A DNA stretch of 35,063 bases from Frigoribacterium sp. CFBP 13712 (GTDB lineage Bacteria; Actinomycetota; Actinomycetes; Actinomycetales; Microbacteriaceae). The position numbers and the translations under genes were made by a program. Under the pieces are notes generated by a model. That model worked only from the letters and a program-made list of their open reading frames with translations. It ran no database searches and was not told the DNA's origin. The first letter of the stretch is position 1. The number at the start of each line of letters is the position of its first letter. The stretch spans positions 62,692-97,754 of the forward strand of contig NZ_JACYVH010000008.1 in assembly GCF_014842255.1 (NCBI RefSeq), given 5' to 3'. This document shows positions 16,533 to 24,338 of the stretch, in pieces.

Positions 16533-18128
16533 CTAGACGGCCGATGTCCTCCTCGAGAACGACCCCGCCTCGAGCGCCCGCACCAGCATCGCGACGTCGC
16601 GTCCGAAGGGCCGGTCGACCACACCGGGCGGCAGCAGCGCATCCGCGGTCGCGAGCTCGTCGTCGAGCGGCGTCACAGCAGCACCGGCACCCGAACCCCC
16701 ACTCGCACCAGCACCGGCCCCCGCACCAGCACCCGCCAGCATCCCGCGCAACCGCCGCGCGTGCAGCACCGCGAGCAGCTCGCACGCCGCGACGTCGGTC
16801 GCCCCGTCGAGCGCCCCCGCCAGCAGCTCGGCGGCCTCGAGCGAGAACGACTGGGCGTCCTCCTGTCCGAGCGACGTCTCGATGATGCCCAGCGACGCGG
16901 GTCGGGCGGCCGTCAGCAGCCCGTGCACCGTGCCCACCGCGCGCTTGTGCACCGTCACCATGCCGGCCTGGACACCCGGTGCCGACGACAGCTGCCGCGG
17001 CAGCCCCGACACCGCCCCGTCGAGCAGCCGGTGCAGCCGAGCGGCGCCCAGCTCGGCCAGGTGCAGCACCGCGAAACGGACCGCGTCGAGCGATGCCGCG
17101 AGGTCGAAGCCGTCGAATCCGGCCGTGCCCACGAACGCGCCGTCGAGTCGCGCAGGCGAATCCGTCACGCCGTCGAGGGCCCGCAGCACCGCCGCGTCGA
17201 GCGCCTCGAGCACCCTGGCGAGATGCGCCAACGCCGGCCCGCTCACCCGGAACGACACCGGCGACTGCAACGCCGCCGACTCCCGCTCGGGCCCCAGCAG
17301 CCCGTCGAGCCGCCTCAGCACGGCCGCGAGCGCGTCGTCCGCCCGAGCCGTCGACACCCGGAACGGATCGCGGTTCGCCCCGACCAGCTCGAGCTCCGCC
17401 GCGAGCACGGCGAGCGCCTGGCCGGCCACCCGCCGTGCGCGGTCGGCCAGCACGATCGCGCGCGCGGTCGTGACCGGCACGCCCTCGATCAGGGCCACAC
17501 CCTCTTTCGGGCCGAGGAGGTGCGGGTCGAGTCCCGACGCGACCAGCGCCTCCTGGGCGGGCACCACCGCGCCGTCCGCCGTCAGCAGCTCACCGGTGGC
17601 GGCACCCGTCGCGGCGGCGCCGAGGTGCGCGAGCGGCACGATCTCGCCGGCGGTGCCGAGTCGCGTGGCCGGGACGGCGGGCACGAGGTCGAGCCGCAGC
17701 ACGTCGACCAGTCGCAGGCAGAGGGCCGACGAGACCCCCGCGTCGCCCGACAGGAACGTCCGGAGGCGCACCGCGAGCGCCGCCCGCACCTCGCGTCGAG
17801 CGAGCCAGGGCTCCGATCCCGTGGCGCGCGCGATCAGGAGGCGCGCCTGGTGACCGGCCCGCGCCTCCTCGTCCAGGGCGATGGTGCTGGCGGCGCCCAT
17901 GCCGGTGGTGACTCCGTAGACGGGACCGCCGGCGTCGAGGGCGGCGAGGGTCTCGGCGCGCGCGGCGTCGAGCTCGGCCACGAGACGGTCGGTGAGGCGC
18001 AGCTCGCGGCCGTCGGCCACCTCGAGGACGGCGGCGGCGTCGAGATCGGTCGGCCGGTCGACGACCAGCGGTCCGACCGGTCGACGCGGTTCGAGCGGTG
18101 CGGCCGATGCGAGCGGTTCCGCGGCCAC
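16533..18128 (-). CDS. Second HAL/PAL-family homologue lacking the MIO serine
   Basis: 531 aa with the lyase fold: PVYGVTTGMGA (Tyr 71), LGTAGEIVPLAHLGAAATGA (158-177), LGPKEGVALIEGV (204-216), QSPVSFR (287-293; canonical QDPYSLR) and GQEDAQSF (420-427). At the Ala-Ser-Gly triad it reads Thr-Ala-Gly (159-161); without Ser or Cys, MIO cannot form by the known route. The usual Tyr of QDPYS is Val. It may be a non-MIO lyase, or a non-catalytic partner. A Gly/Ala repeat (464-483) interrupts the C-terminal part. GTG start 1 nt after the OCD-family stop, so coupled. Differs strongly from the other HAL homologue in the window. Confidence 0.82.
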   Translation of the reverse strand: MAAEPLASAAPLEPRRPVGPLVVDRPTDLDAAAVLEVADGRELRLTDRLVAELDAARAETLAALDAGGPVYGVTTGMGAASTIALDEEARAGHQARLLIARATGSEPWLARREVRAALAVRLRTFLSGDAGVSSALCLRLVDVLRLDLVPAVPATRLGTAGEIVPLAHLGAAATGAATGELLTADGAVVPAQEALVASGLDPHLLGPKEGVALIEGVPVTTARAIVLADRARRVAGQALAVLAAELELVGANRDPFRVSTARADDALAAVLRRLDGLLGPERESAALQSPVSFRVSGPALAHLARVLEALDAAVLRALDGVTDSPARLDGAFVGTAGFDGFDLAASLDAVRFAVLHLAELGAARLHRLLDGAVSGLPRQLSSAPGVQAGMVTVHKRAVGTVHGLLTAARPASLGIIETSLGQEDAQSFSLEAAELLAGALDGATDVAACELLAVLHARRLRGMLAGAGAGAGAGASGGSGAGAAVTPLDDELATADALLPPGVVDRPFGRDVAMLVRALEAGSFSRRTSAV

Positions 18129-18129
18129 G

Positions 18130-19152
18130 TCAGCGGTACCGCAGCATCGTGCCGACCTCGGCCTCTTCGGCGGTGCGCAGCACGAGGTGCGCGAGCGCGA
18201 CGTCGAGGATCGACAGGCCGCGGTGCCAGAAGAGGATCCGCTCGTCGGCGGACTCGCGCCCGGCCTTCGCGCCCGAGGCGATCTCGCCGAGCTGCGCCCA
18301 GAGCGTCTCGGGGCTGAGCAGCCCGGTGTCGACGTGGTGCCGCAGGGCGCCGAACCGGCCCGACCGGGACTCGGCCCAGTCGTCGACCACGACCTTGTCG
18401 ATCACGTCGAGCAGTTCGGGCTCGACCGCGCTGACCGTGCCGTAGGGCACCACGAACGCGCCGGGTCGGATGTGCTCGCGCCGGAGGAGCGGCGCGGGTT
18501 CGGTCAGCCGCGTCGCCTCGACGATGATGTCGGCCCCGTCGAACGCCTCGTCGGCGGTCTCGACGACGACCACGGGCGTGTCGGTCACGGCCCGCAGCTG
18601 CTCGCCGAACGCCTCGCGCGACTCGACGCGGCGGCTCGTGACCCGGATCTCGTCGAGGTCGAACAGCCCGTCGAGCATGGTGACGTTCGAGAACGCGGTG
18701 CCGCGGGCGCCGGCGTGGGCCAGCACCTTCGAATCGGGGCGGGCGAGGTACCGGGCGCCGACGGCCGTCATCGCGCCGGTGCGGGCCTCGGTGACGAACG
18801 TGGCGTCCATCACGGCGAGCGGCGTGCCGTTGTAGGGGTCGAAGAGGGTCGCCATCGCCATCTCGCTCGGCAGCCCCTCGAGGTAGTTCGGCACGAAGTC
18901 GCCGACGACCTTGACGCCGCTGACGCCCCGCTCGCCGAGGGTCGACACGTGCCCGCGCAGCACGTTGAAGTGACCCACCCCGCCGTTGTCGGGCACGAGG
19001 TGCATGCGCGGCTCGAAGACCGTCTCGCCGCGACCGTGGGCGGCGACGACCGAGTCGATCGCGTCGACGATCGCGGCCGACGGGATGTCGAGGGAGTCGA
19101 TGTCGGGCCCCGAGAGGTATCGCAGCCAGATCGGGCGGGTCGGTGTGGTCAC
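18130..19152 (-). CDS. Ornithine cyclodeaminase/mu-crystallin family protein with altered active site
   Basis: 340 aa. Family core visible: substrate-contacting Lys in GVKVVGDFVPNYLEGLPSEM (Lys 81), GTPLAVMDATFVTEARTGA and YLARPDSKVLAHAGARGTAF. Two departures from canonical OCD: the dinucleotide loop reads AGARGTAF instead of GAGxQAxF, and the catalytic Asp region reads VPYGTVSAVEPELL instead of GGDxPGKTELD (compare the canonical paralogue at 22204). So it is likely an OCD-fold dehydrogenase or imine reductase with another substrate, or inactive. GTG start at 19152 with GAGGAG just upstream; the longer frame to 19257 runs through an 8-bp tandem repeat. Operon with the MIO-less HAL homologue; divergent RpiR regulator. 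Confidence 0.82.
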   Translation of the reverse strand: MTTPTRPIWLRYLSGPDIDSLDIPSAAIVDAIDSVVAAHGRGETVFEPRMHLVPDNGGVGHFNVLRGHVSTLGERGVSGVKVVGDFVPNYLEGLPSEMAMATLFDPYNGTPLAVMDATFVTEARTGAMTAVGARYLARPDSKVLAHAGARGTAFSNVTMLDGLFDLDEIRVTSRRVESREAFGEQLRAVTDTPVVVVETADEAFDGADIIVEATRLTEPAPLLRREHIRPGAFVVPYGTVSAVEPELLDVIDKVVVDDWAESRSGRFGALRHHVDTGLLSPETLWAQLGEIASGAKAGRESADERILFWHRGLSILDVALAHLVLRTAEEAEVGTMLRYR

Positions 19153-19189
19153 GGTTCTCCTCGGGTCGGGTGCGCGGGACGTGCTTGTC

Positions 19190-19237
19190 GTGCTGGCGTG
19201 CTGGCGTGCTGGCGTGCTGGCGTGCTGGCGTGCTGAT
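19190..19237. repeat. 8-bp tandem repeat GTGCTGGC in a divergent promoter region
   Basis: Five perfect contiguous copies (19190-19229) and a degenerate sixth. It lies 38 nt upstream of the OCD-family GTG and about 120 nt upstream of the RpiR gene, where copy-number change would alter promoter or leader geometry. Confidence 0.85.
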
Positions 19238-19354
19238 GCTTGCGTGAATTGTTCCATGCGCTGTGTGACGGTTGTGTTTAATGATGTTCAGGAGGCGCGG
19301 TTCCGACCCCGTGCGCCGCTACCGTGGCGAGCACCCCACCGAGAGGCCCCACCC

Positions 19355-20389
19355 GTGAGCACGCCGCACCTGGACGACCACCAGCTCGACGGCGTCCGCG
19401 GCTGGCTGATCGACCTGGTGCACCAGCACCGGCTGTCGCCCACTCAACGCCGTGTGGTGCAGCACATGCTCGACTCGCTGCCGCAGGTGGCCTTCGCGTC
19501 GACCATCGACATGGCCGAGGCGGCGGGCGTCAGCCAGCCCACGGTCACCCGCATCGCGACGGCGCTGGGGTTCTCGGGCTACGCGGAGTTCCGCAACGCG
19601 GCGCGTGACGCCGTGCTGACGGCCACTCCCCCGGCGGCGGCGGCGGCGGGCGGTGCCGGCGGTGCGGGCGCAGACGGTGCAGGCGGTGTCGGCGGCAGGC
19701 CCGGCGAGGGCGGGGCGGGCGGCGTCATCGGCGCGGGCGGTGCCGGGGGTGCGGGTCGTGCCGGCGGTGCCGGGGGTGCGGGCGGCGCGGGCGGCGCCTC
19801 GGGCGGCGTCGGCGGTGCGGCCACGACGCCGGGCGCGGCCCTCGCGCATGAGCGGCAGAACCTGCGCGCCGTCGAGGCGACCATCGCGTCGGAGGCCATG
19901 CGGCGCGCGGTCGAGCTGATCGCCGACAGCCGTCCGGTCGGCATCGTGGGGCTGCGGGTGTCGGCGGCGCTCGCGAACTACGTCGGGTACCTGGCGCAGC
20001 GCATCGTGCCCGGGGTCCACGTGCTCGACGACGCGGCGCGACTCGACGACGACCTCACGCAGCTGCATCTCGACGGGGCCACGACGCTGGTCGTGTTCGC
20101 CATGCCGCGCTACCCCGCGGCCACCGTGCGGGCCCTCGCCCGTGCCCGGGAGCTCGGCATGACGACGGTCGGCATCATCGACACCCCGCTCGTGCCGTTC
20201 GCGCATCTGATCGACGTCCGTCTCGTGGCCCCCGTCGGCCAGGATCTCGTCTTCGACTCGCACGCCGCCGCCGTCACCCTGTCGATCGCGCTGCTCGAGG
20301 GGGTCGCTGCCCGCGACGCGCGCCGCACCCGCACCCGCCTCGACGCCCACGAGGAGCGCGTCGCCGAGTGGGAGTACCGCTCCCCCTGA
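19355..20389 (+). CDS. RpiR-family regulator with long Gly/Ala-rich insertion
   Basis: 344 aa. N-terminal HTH (about 30-75): SPTQRRVVQHMLD, then STIDMAEAAGVSQPTVTRIA and TALGFSGYAEFRNAARDAVL. C-terminal SIS domain (about 175-335): VGIVGLRVSAALANYVGYLA, TTLVVFAMPRYPAATVRALA and a late VAPVGQDLVFDSHAA. Between them about 70 residues (91-160) are almost only Gly and Ala, far longer than a usual RpiR linker. GTG start with GAGAGG upstream. Divergent from the OCD/HAL-like operon, its likely target; the SIS ligand (often a phosphosugar in this family) is unknown. Confidence 0.88.
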   Translation: MSTPHLDDHQLDGVRGWLIDLVHQHRLSPTQRRVVQHMLDSLPQVAFASTIDMAEAAGVSQPTVTRIATALGFSGYAEFRNAARDAVLTATPPAAAAAGGAGGAGADGAGGVGGRPGEGGAGGVIGAGGAGGAGRAGGAGGAGGAGGASGGVGGAATTPGAALAHERQNLRAVEATIASEAMRRAVELIADSRPVGIVGLRVSAALANYVGYLAQRIVPGVHVLDDAARLDDDLTQLHLDGATTLVVFAMPRYPAATVRALARARELGMTTVGIIDTPLVPFAHLIDVRLVAPVGQDLVFDSHAAAVTLSIALLEGVAARDARRTRTRLDAHEERVAEWEYRSP

Positions 20390-20395
20390 CCCGGC

Positions 20396-20700
20396 CCGCC
20401 CCGCGTCTGCGCACGCCGACCCGCGCCTCCTCCCCTCCCCCGCCCCGCGCCGTTCTGCGCAAGCCGATCCGCGCCTCCTCGTCCGCCTCGCCCCGCGCCG
20501 CGTCGCTCTGCGCAAGCCGACCCGCGCCGTTCTGCGCAAGCCGACCCGCGCCTCCTCATCCGCTTCGCCCCGCGCCGTTCTGCGCAACCTGACCCGCGCC
20601 TCCTCATCCCCCTCGCCCCGCGCCGTTCTGCGCAACCTGACCCGCGCCTCCTCCCCTCCTCGTTCTGCGCAACCCGACCCGCGCCTCCTCCCCCGTCCCC
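20396..20700. repeat. Degenerate tandem repeat region
   Basis: Non-coding stretch with seven copies of TCTGCGCAA or close variants (near 20406, 20453, 20506, 20530, 20579, 20627, 20663), mostly followed by CCGACCCGCGCCTCCTC. Unit length is about 48-53 bp, with shorter variants. Strongly pyrimidine-rich on this strand. Together with the hairpin elements that follow it fills the 579-nt gap between the RpiR and TetR genes. Confidence 0.85.
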
Positions 20701-20705
20701 GCGCA

Positions 20706-20770
20706 GCGATGAACCGCGTTCGCGAAGGAGAACCGCGATACAACGCAGTTCATCTTCGCGAACGCGGTTT
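20706..20770. repeat. Complex palindromic element, copy 1 of 2
   Basis: 65 bp. Arms AACCGCGTTCGCGAAG and its exact complement enclose a 26-nt centre. An alternative pairing of GATGAACCGCGTT with AACGCAGTTCATC (one mismatch) is mutually exclusive with the first. Differs from copy 2 by one base inside the element. Confidence 0.9.
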
Positions 20771-20855
20771 TCGGGTGGACGAGGAGGCGCGGCGCAGGAA
20801 AACGAGGAGGCGCACTGCAGGAGGGGCGGGGACGGACGAGGAGACGCGGCGAACG

Positions 20856-20920
20856 GCGATGAACCGCGTTCGCGAAGAAGAACCGCGATACAACGCAGTT
20901 CATCTTCGCGAACGCGGTTT
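20856..20920. repeat. Complex palindromic element, copy 2 of 2
   Basis: Same 65-bp element as 20706-20770, same orientation, exactly 150 bp away, one base different. The spacer between the copies is purine-rich and carries two GAGGAGGCGC words. Confidence 0.9.
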
Positions 20921-20968
20921 ATGGGCAGGCGAGGGGGCGCGGGTCTGGGCAGGCGGGGCGGGCGCGGG

Positions 20969-21529
20969 TCAGGCGGGCGGGGCGGGCGCGGTGATGCGGG
21001 CCACCGCCTCCTCCGTGAAGCGTCGCGACGGCGGTTCGGGGTCGAGCACGCGGTGGATCGACAGCCCCTCGATCAGCGCGTCGACGCGTCGTGCCGTGTC
21101 GGGGTCGAAGTGCCGCTCGAGTTCGACGCGGCTGCGGCGCATCCACTCGCGGGTGATGCGGCGGAACGCCGGCTGCCGTGCGGCGAGCGTGTAGAGCTCG
21201 TACGACAGCACCTGATCGCGCAGCCTCCCCTCGGCCGCGAGATCGTCGTGGATCAGCGACACGATCGCCGCGCGGGCCTCGTCGGGTGCGGTCGCCGACC
21301 CGAGCGCCGCCTCGAAGCGGGCGATGATGGTGCCGGCGAAGCGGGTGAACGCCTCGTGCAGCAGGTCGTCCATCCCGTCGAAGTGGTAGGTCATCGAGCC
21401 GAGCGGCACATCGGCGCGCGTCGCGATCTTGCGATGCGAGATGCCGGCGACGCCGTTCTCGGCGATGAGGTCGAGCGTGACGTCGATCAGACGATCGCGC
21501 CGCTCGGGGTCGCTGCGCCGGGCCGTCAT
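20969..21529 (-). CDS. TetR-family transcriptional regulator
   Basis: 186 aa. The HTH is clear: DPERRDRLIDVTLDLIAENG, then ISHRKIATRADVPLGSMTYH (recognition helix) and FDGMDDLL. A helical ligand domain follows. Start ATG 21529, chosen because TAAGGT lies 7 nt upstream with no ribosome site (leaderless). A perfect operator-like palindrome is just upstream. The neighbouring Lrp gene is co-oriented but has its own promoter. The regulated target, other than itself, is not evident. Confidence 0.9.
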   Translation of the reverse strand: MTARRSDPERRDRLIDVTLDLIAENGVAGISHRKIATRADVPLGSMTYHFDGMDDLLHEAFTRFAGTIIARFEAALGSATAPDEARAAIVSLIHDDLAAEGRLRDQVLSYELYTLAARQPAFRRITREWMRRSRVELERHFDPDTARRVDALIEGLSIHRVLDPEPPSRRFTEEAVARITAPAPPA

Positions 21530-21550
21530 GCCGACCACCTTAGTCACGAT

Positions 21551-21566
21551 GCGTACGGACGTACGC
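21551..21566. promoter_or_regulatory. Probable TetR autoregulatory operator
   Basis: GCGTACGGACGTACGC: 7-bp arms pair perfectly around a 2-bp centre. It lies 8 nt upstream of the TAAGGT -10 box (complement of 21537-21542) of the TetR gene, inside the -35/-10 spacer, a position suited to autorepression. Confidence 0.7.
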
Positions 21567-21578
21567 AGCCCGCGCCTC

Positions 21579-22010
21579 CTACCGGAGCACCGAGCTCAGC
21601 AGCAGACTCGTCTCGGAGTTGATGACGCCCTCGACGCTGCGGATCCGCGCCAGCACGCGGTCGAACTCGCCGAGCGACGAGGTGCGGTACTCGGCGACGA
21701 GATCCCACCCGCCGTTGGTCGTGTGCAGCGACACCACCTCGGGGAACCCGCGCAGCTGCCGGATGACGTGGTCGGTCGACCGCCCCTCGATCTCGATGAA
21801 GCCGATCGCGCGGATCAGATCGGGGTCGTGGTCCTCGCGCACGCGCACCGTGTAGCCGAGCACCGTGCCCGACGCCTCGAGCCGGTCAAGCCGCGACGTC
21901 ACGGTCGCGCGGGTGACCCCGAGTCGGCGCGCCAGGGCGGCGGCGGACTCGCGGGCGTCGACCCGGAGGGCGGCGAGGAGGCGCCGGTCGAGTTCGTCGA
22001 GATCGGCCAT
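21579..22010 (-). CDS. Lrp/AsnC-family regulator
   Basis: 143 aa, normal family length. N-terminal HTH: LDELDRRLLAALRVDARESA, then ARRLGVTRATVTSRLDRLEA and SGTVLGYTVRV. The C-terminal RAM ligand-binding domain follows, with VVSLHTTNGGWDLVAEYRTS and EGVINSETSLLL. TACATT (complement of 22018-22023) is 7 nt before the ATG, so the transcript is probably leaderless. Divergent from the OCD-CtlX operon, which it likely controls in response to an amino acid such as arginine, citrulline or ornithine (inference from context). Confidence 0.93.
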   Translation of the reverse strand: MADLDELDRRLLAALRVDARESAAALARRLGVTRATVTSRLDRLEASGTVLGYTVRVREDHDPDLIRAIGFIEIEGRSTDHVIRQLRGFPEVVSLHTTNGGWDLVAEYRTSSLGEFDRVLARIRSVEGVINSETSLLLSSVLR

Positions 22011-22078
22011 GACCCGAAATGTACAGCAGCACTGCGCGGATCGCCGAGTCGGGGATGCGATTCAGCGCGTGCTGACGA

Positions 22079-22108
22079 TTGCCGGTGCATATCGCGCAGC
22101 CATAGCGT
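22079..22108 (+). promoter_or_regulatory. Promoter of the OCD-CtlX operon
   Basis: TTGCCG (22079-22084), 18-bp spacer, TAGCGT (22103-22108). It faces away from the Lrp gene and starts a leader of about 90 nt containing a 15-bp repeat. Confidence 0.5.
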
Positions 22109-22123
22109 GGAGCGACGACCGGA

Positions 22124-22186
22124 CGACCGGCGAGACGACCAGGCGACCGGCGAGACGACCGGACGACCGGGCGACCGGCGAGACGA
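22124..22186. repeat. Three copies of CGACCGGCGAGACGA in the operon leader
   Basis: Exact copies at 22124-22138, 22144-22158 and 22172-22186. They fill the untranslated leader of the OCD-CtlX operon just before its ribosome-binding site GGGGAGG (22192-22198). Confidence 0.85.
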
Positions 22187-22203
22187 GCAGAGGGGAGGCG
22201 CCC

Positions 22204-23232
22204 GTGGTGCGCTTCGTAGACGTGCAGAACATGATCCGCTGGGTGACCGACCGCGGGGTCGGCCCGATCACCGCCGGCATGGTGACCGCCCTCGAGCGCG
22301 ACTTCGCCCGCTGGCCCGCCTTCGACAAGTCGCCGCGCGTGGCCTCGCACTCGCCGATCGGCGTGATCGAGCTGATGCCCGCGAGCGACAGCGAGACCTA
22401 CGGCTTCAAGTACGTCAACGGCCACCCGTCGAACCCGGCCCGCGGATTCCAGACCGTCACCGCGTTCGGCGTGCTCGCCGACGTCGACACGGGGTACCCG
22501 ACGTTCCTCGCCGAGATGACGATCCTCACCGCGCTCCGCACCGCCGCCACGAGCGCGATGGCGGCGAAGCGTCTCGCCCGCCCCGACTCGCGGGTGCTCG
22601 CCCTGATCGGGGCGGGGTCGCAGGCGGAGTTCCAGGCGCTGGCGATGCGCGCCTCCCTGGGGATCGAGATCGTGCGGGTCTTCGATGTCGACCCCGGGGC
22701 GACCGAGAAGCTCGTCCGCAACCTGGCCCCGCTCGGCTTCGAGATCACCGTCTGCTCGAGCCCGGTCGAGGCCGCGGAGGGCGCCGACGTCGTCACCACC
22801 TGCACAGCCGACAAGCAGAACGCGATCGTACTGCCCGACGAGGCCGTGCGACCCGGCATGCACGTGAACGCGATCGGCGGCGACTGCCCCGGCAAGACCG
22901 AGCTCGACCCGGTGACGCTCCGCCGTGCCGACGTCTTCGTCGAGTACCCCGAGCAGACGCGGATCGAGGGCGAGATCCAGCACCAGGCGGCCGACTTCGC
23001 CGTCACCGAGCTGTGGGAGGTCGTGGCCGGCCGACTGCCCGGGCGCACGAGCGACGAGCAGATCACGGTGTTCGACTCCGTCGGCTTCGCCATCGAGGAC
23101 GTCTGCGCGCTCAAGTACCTGCGCGACGACGTCGCCGGCACCGACTACGCCGTCGAGATCGACCTCGTCGCCGACCCCGACGACCCGAAGGACCTCTTCG
23201 GCCTCGTCGCCCGTCAGCCCGTCGGGGTCTGA
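22204..23232 (+). CDS. Ornithine cyclodeaminase (canonical active site)
   Basis: 342 aa. Predicted NAD-dependent conversion of ornithine to proline and ammonia. Key features: substrate Lys in YGFKYVNGHPSNPARG (Lys 69), LALIGAGSQAEFQAL (dinucleotide loop), AIGGDCPGKTELDP (catalytic Asp 227) and FDSVGFAIEDV near the C-terminus, all matching bona fide OCD. GTG start at 22204 with GGGGAGG 5 nt upstream; GTG 22207 is also possible. Followed after 8 nt by the CtlX-like gene, which would supply ornithine, and divergent from an Lrp regulator. A lysine cyclodeaminase role cannot be excluded. Confidence 0.9.
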   Translation: MVRFVDVQNMIRWVTDRGVGPITAGMVTALERDFARWPAFDKSPRVASHSPIGVIELMPASDSETYGFKYVNGHPSNPARGFQTVTAFGVLADVDTGYPTFLAEMTILTALRTAATSAMAAKRLARPDSRVLALIGAGSQAEFQALAMRASLGIEIVRVFDVDPGATEKLVRNLAPLGFEITVCSSPVEAAEGADVVTTCTADKQNAIVLPDEAVRPGMHVNAIGGDCPGKTELDPVTLRRADVFVEYPEQTRIEGEIQHQAADFAVTELWEVVAGRLPGRTSDEQITVFDSVGFAIEDVCALKYLRDDVAGTDYAVEIDLVADPDDPKDLFGLVARQPVGV

Positions 23233-23240
23233 GGACCGAC

Positions 23241-24338
23241 GTGACGAGCGTCGTCGAGACCGGCGCGGGCGCGACCGGCGCCGGCGCGACCGGCGCGATC
23301 CCGAGGGGCGTCGCGAGCGCGACCGGCGTCTCCGACCCGGCCCGCGCCTCCTCGTCCCCGGTCGTCGCCGACCCCGAGGAGGCGCGGCTCGCCCGCCAGT
23401 CCCCCGCCGCCGTCGTGATGGTGCGTCCGCGTCACTTCACGCCCAACCCGCAGACGGCGCGGGACAACGCGTTCCAGACCGACCCCGCCGACGTCGACGC
23501 GTCGCGGGCCGAGATCGCCGCGCGAGCCCGGGCCGAGGTCGACTCGGTGGCGGCCGCCCTGCGCGCCGCGGGTGTGCGCGTACATCTCGTCGACGACGAG
23601 CGGGCCGACCGTCCCGACGCGGTGTTCCCGAACAACTGGTTCTCGACGCACTCCGACGGGCGTCTGCTGCTCTACCCGATGCACTCGCCGAACCGGCGGG
23701 CGGAGCGGCGCGGCGACGTGGTCGAGTTGCTGCGCGGCTCGTACGGGGTCGGGTCGGTGGTCGACCACTCGTCGCTCGAGTCGCTCGGGCTGCACGTCGA
23801 GGGCACCGGAGCGCTCGTCTTCGACCACGTCGAGCGGGTCGCCTACGTCGCCCTCTCGCATCGGGCCGACCGGGCCGCCGTCGATCTCGTCTGCCGCGGG
23901 CTCGACTACGACGTCGAGGCGTTCACCGCGACCGACGCCGACGGGGTGCCGATCTATCACACGAACGTGATGATGAGCGTGGCCTCGCGCCTGGCGCTGG
24001 TCGGCCTCGAGGCGATCGGGTCGTCGAGCGAGAGGAGGCGCGTGGCCGACCGTATCGCCGCCTCCGGACGCGAGGTGGTCGCCCTCACCCGCGCCCAGCT
24101 CGCCGAGTTCGCCGGCAACGCCCTCGAGCTGCGGGGCGCCGACGGGCCCGTGCTCGCGGTGTCGGCGCGCGGCTGGGCGGCTCTCACCCCGGCGCAGCGG
24201 GCGACGGTGGCGCGGCACGCCCGCCCGCTGCCGCTCGATGTGCCGACGATCGAGCTGGCCGGCGGCTCGGTGCGCTGCATGCTGGCCGGGGTGCACCTGC
24301 CGGCGCACGGCGCCGTCAGCGGCAGCGGAGCCCGTTGA
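23241..24338 (+). CDS. ctlX: CtlX-like guanidino/ureido hydrolase (arginine deiminase superfamily)
   Basis: 365 aa. The core resembles citrulline utilisation hydrolases: MVRPRHFTPNPQTARDNAFQ at about 60, FPNNWFSTHSDG (129-140), LYPMHSPNRRAERR, HVEGTGALVFDH, YHTNVMMSVASR (catalytic His), AEFAGNALEL and ELAGGSVRCMLAGVH (catalytic Cys near the C-terminus). Citrulline to ornithine is the predicted reaction, feeding the OCD gene just upstream. The first ~55 residues are a Gly/Ala/Thr-rich low-complexity extension absent from the usual family start. GTG start with GAGGA 5 nt upstream. The last 23 nt overlap the convergent signal-peptidase fusion gene. Confidence 0.85.
   Translation: MTSVVETGAGATGAGATGAIPRGVASATGVSDPARASSSPVVADPEEARLARQSPAAVVMVRPRHFTPNPQTARDNAFQTDPADVDASRAEIAARARAEVDSVAAALRAAGVRVHLVDDERADRPDAVFPNNWFSTHSDGRLLLYPMHSPNRRAERRGDVVELLRGSYGVGSVVDHSSLESLGLHVEGTGALVFDHVERVAYVALSHRADRAAVDLVCRGLDYDVEAFTATDADGVPIYHTNVMMSVASRLALVGLEAIGSSSERRRVADRIAASGREVVALTRAQLAEFAGNALELRGADGPVLAVSARGWAALTPAQRATVARHARPLPLDVPTIELAGGSVRCMLAGVHLPAHGAVSGSGAR

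Noticed and set aside
19190-20700. CRISPR array in the tandem repeat regions
   Set aside because: Repeats are contiguous or irregularly spaced, spacers are repeat-derived and similar, and no cas gene is near.
20709-20920. Open frame across both palindromic copies (MNRVRE...YNAVHLRERG repeated)
   Set aside because: The repeated peptide is simply the translation of the duplicated palindrome; no ribosome site and no similarity to a protein family.
24316-24338. Frameshift or misassembly suggested by the 23-nt convergent overlap
   Set aside because: Both C-termini look complete and convergent overlaps of this size are common in compact genomes.
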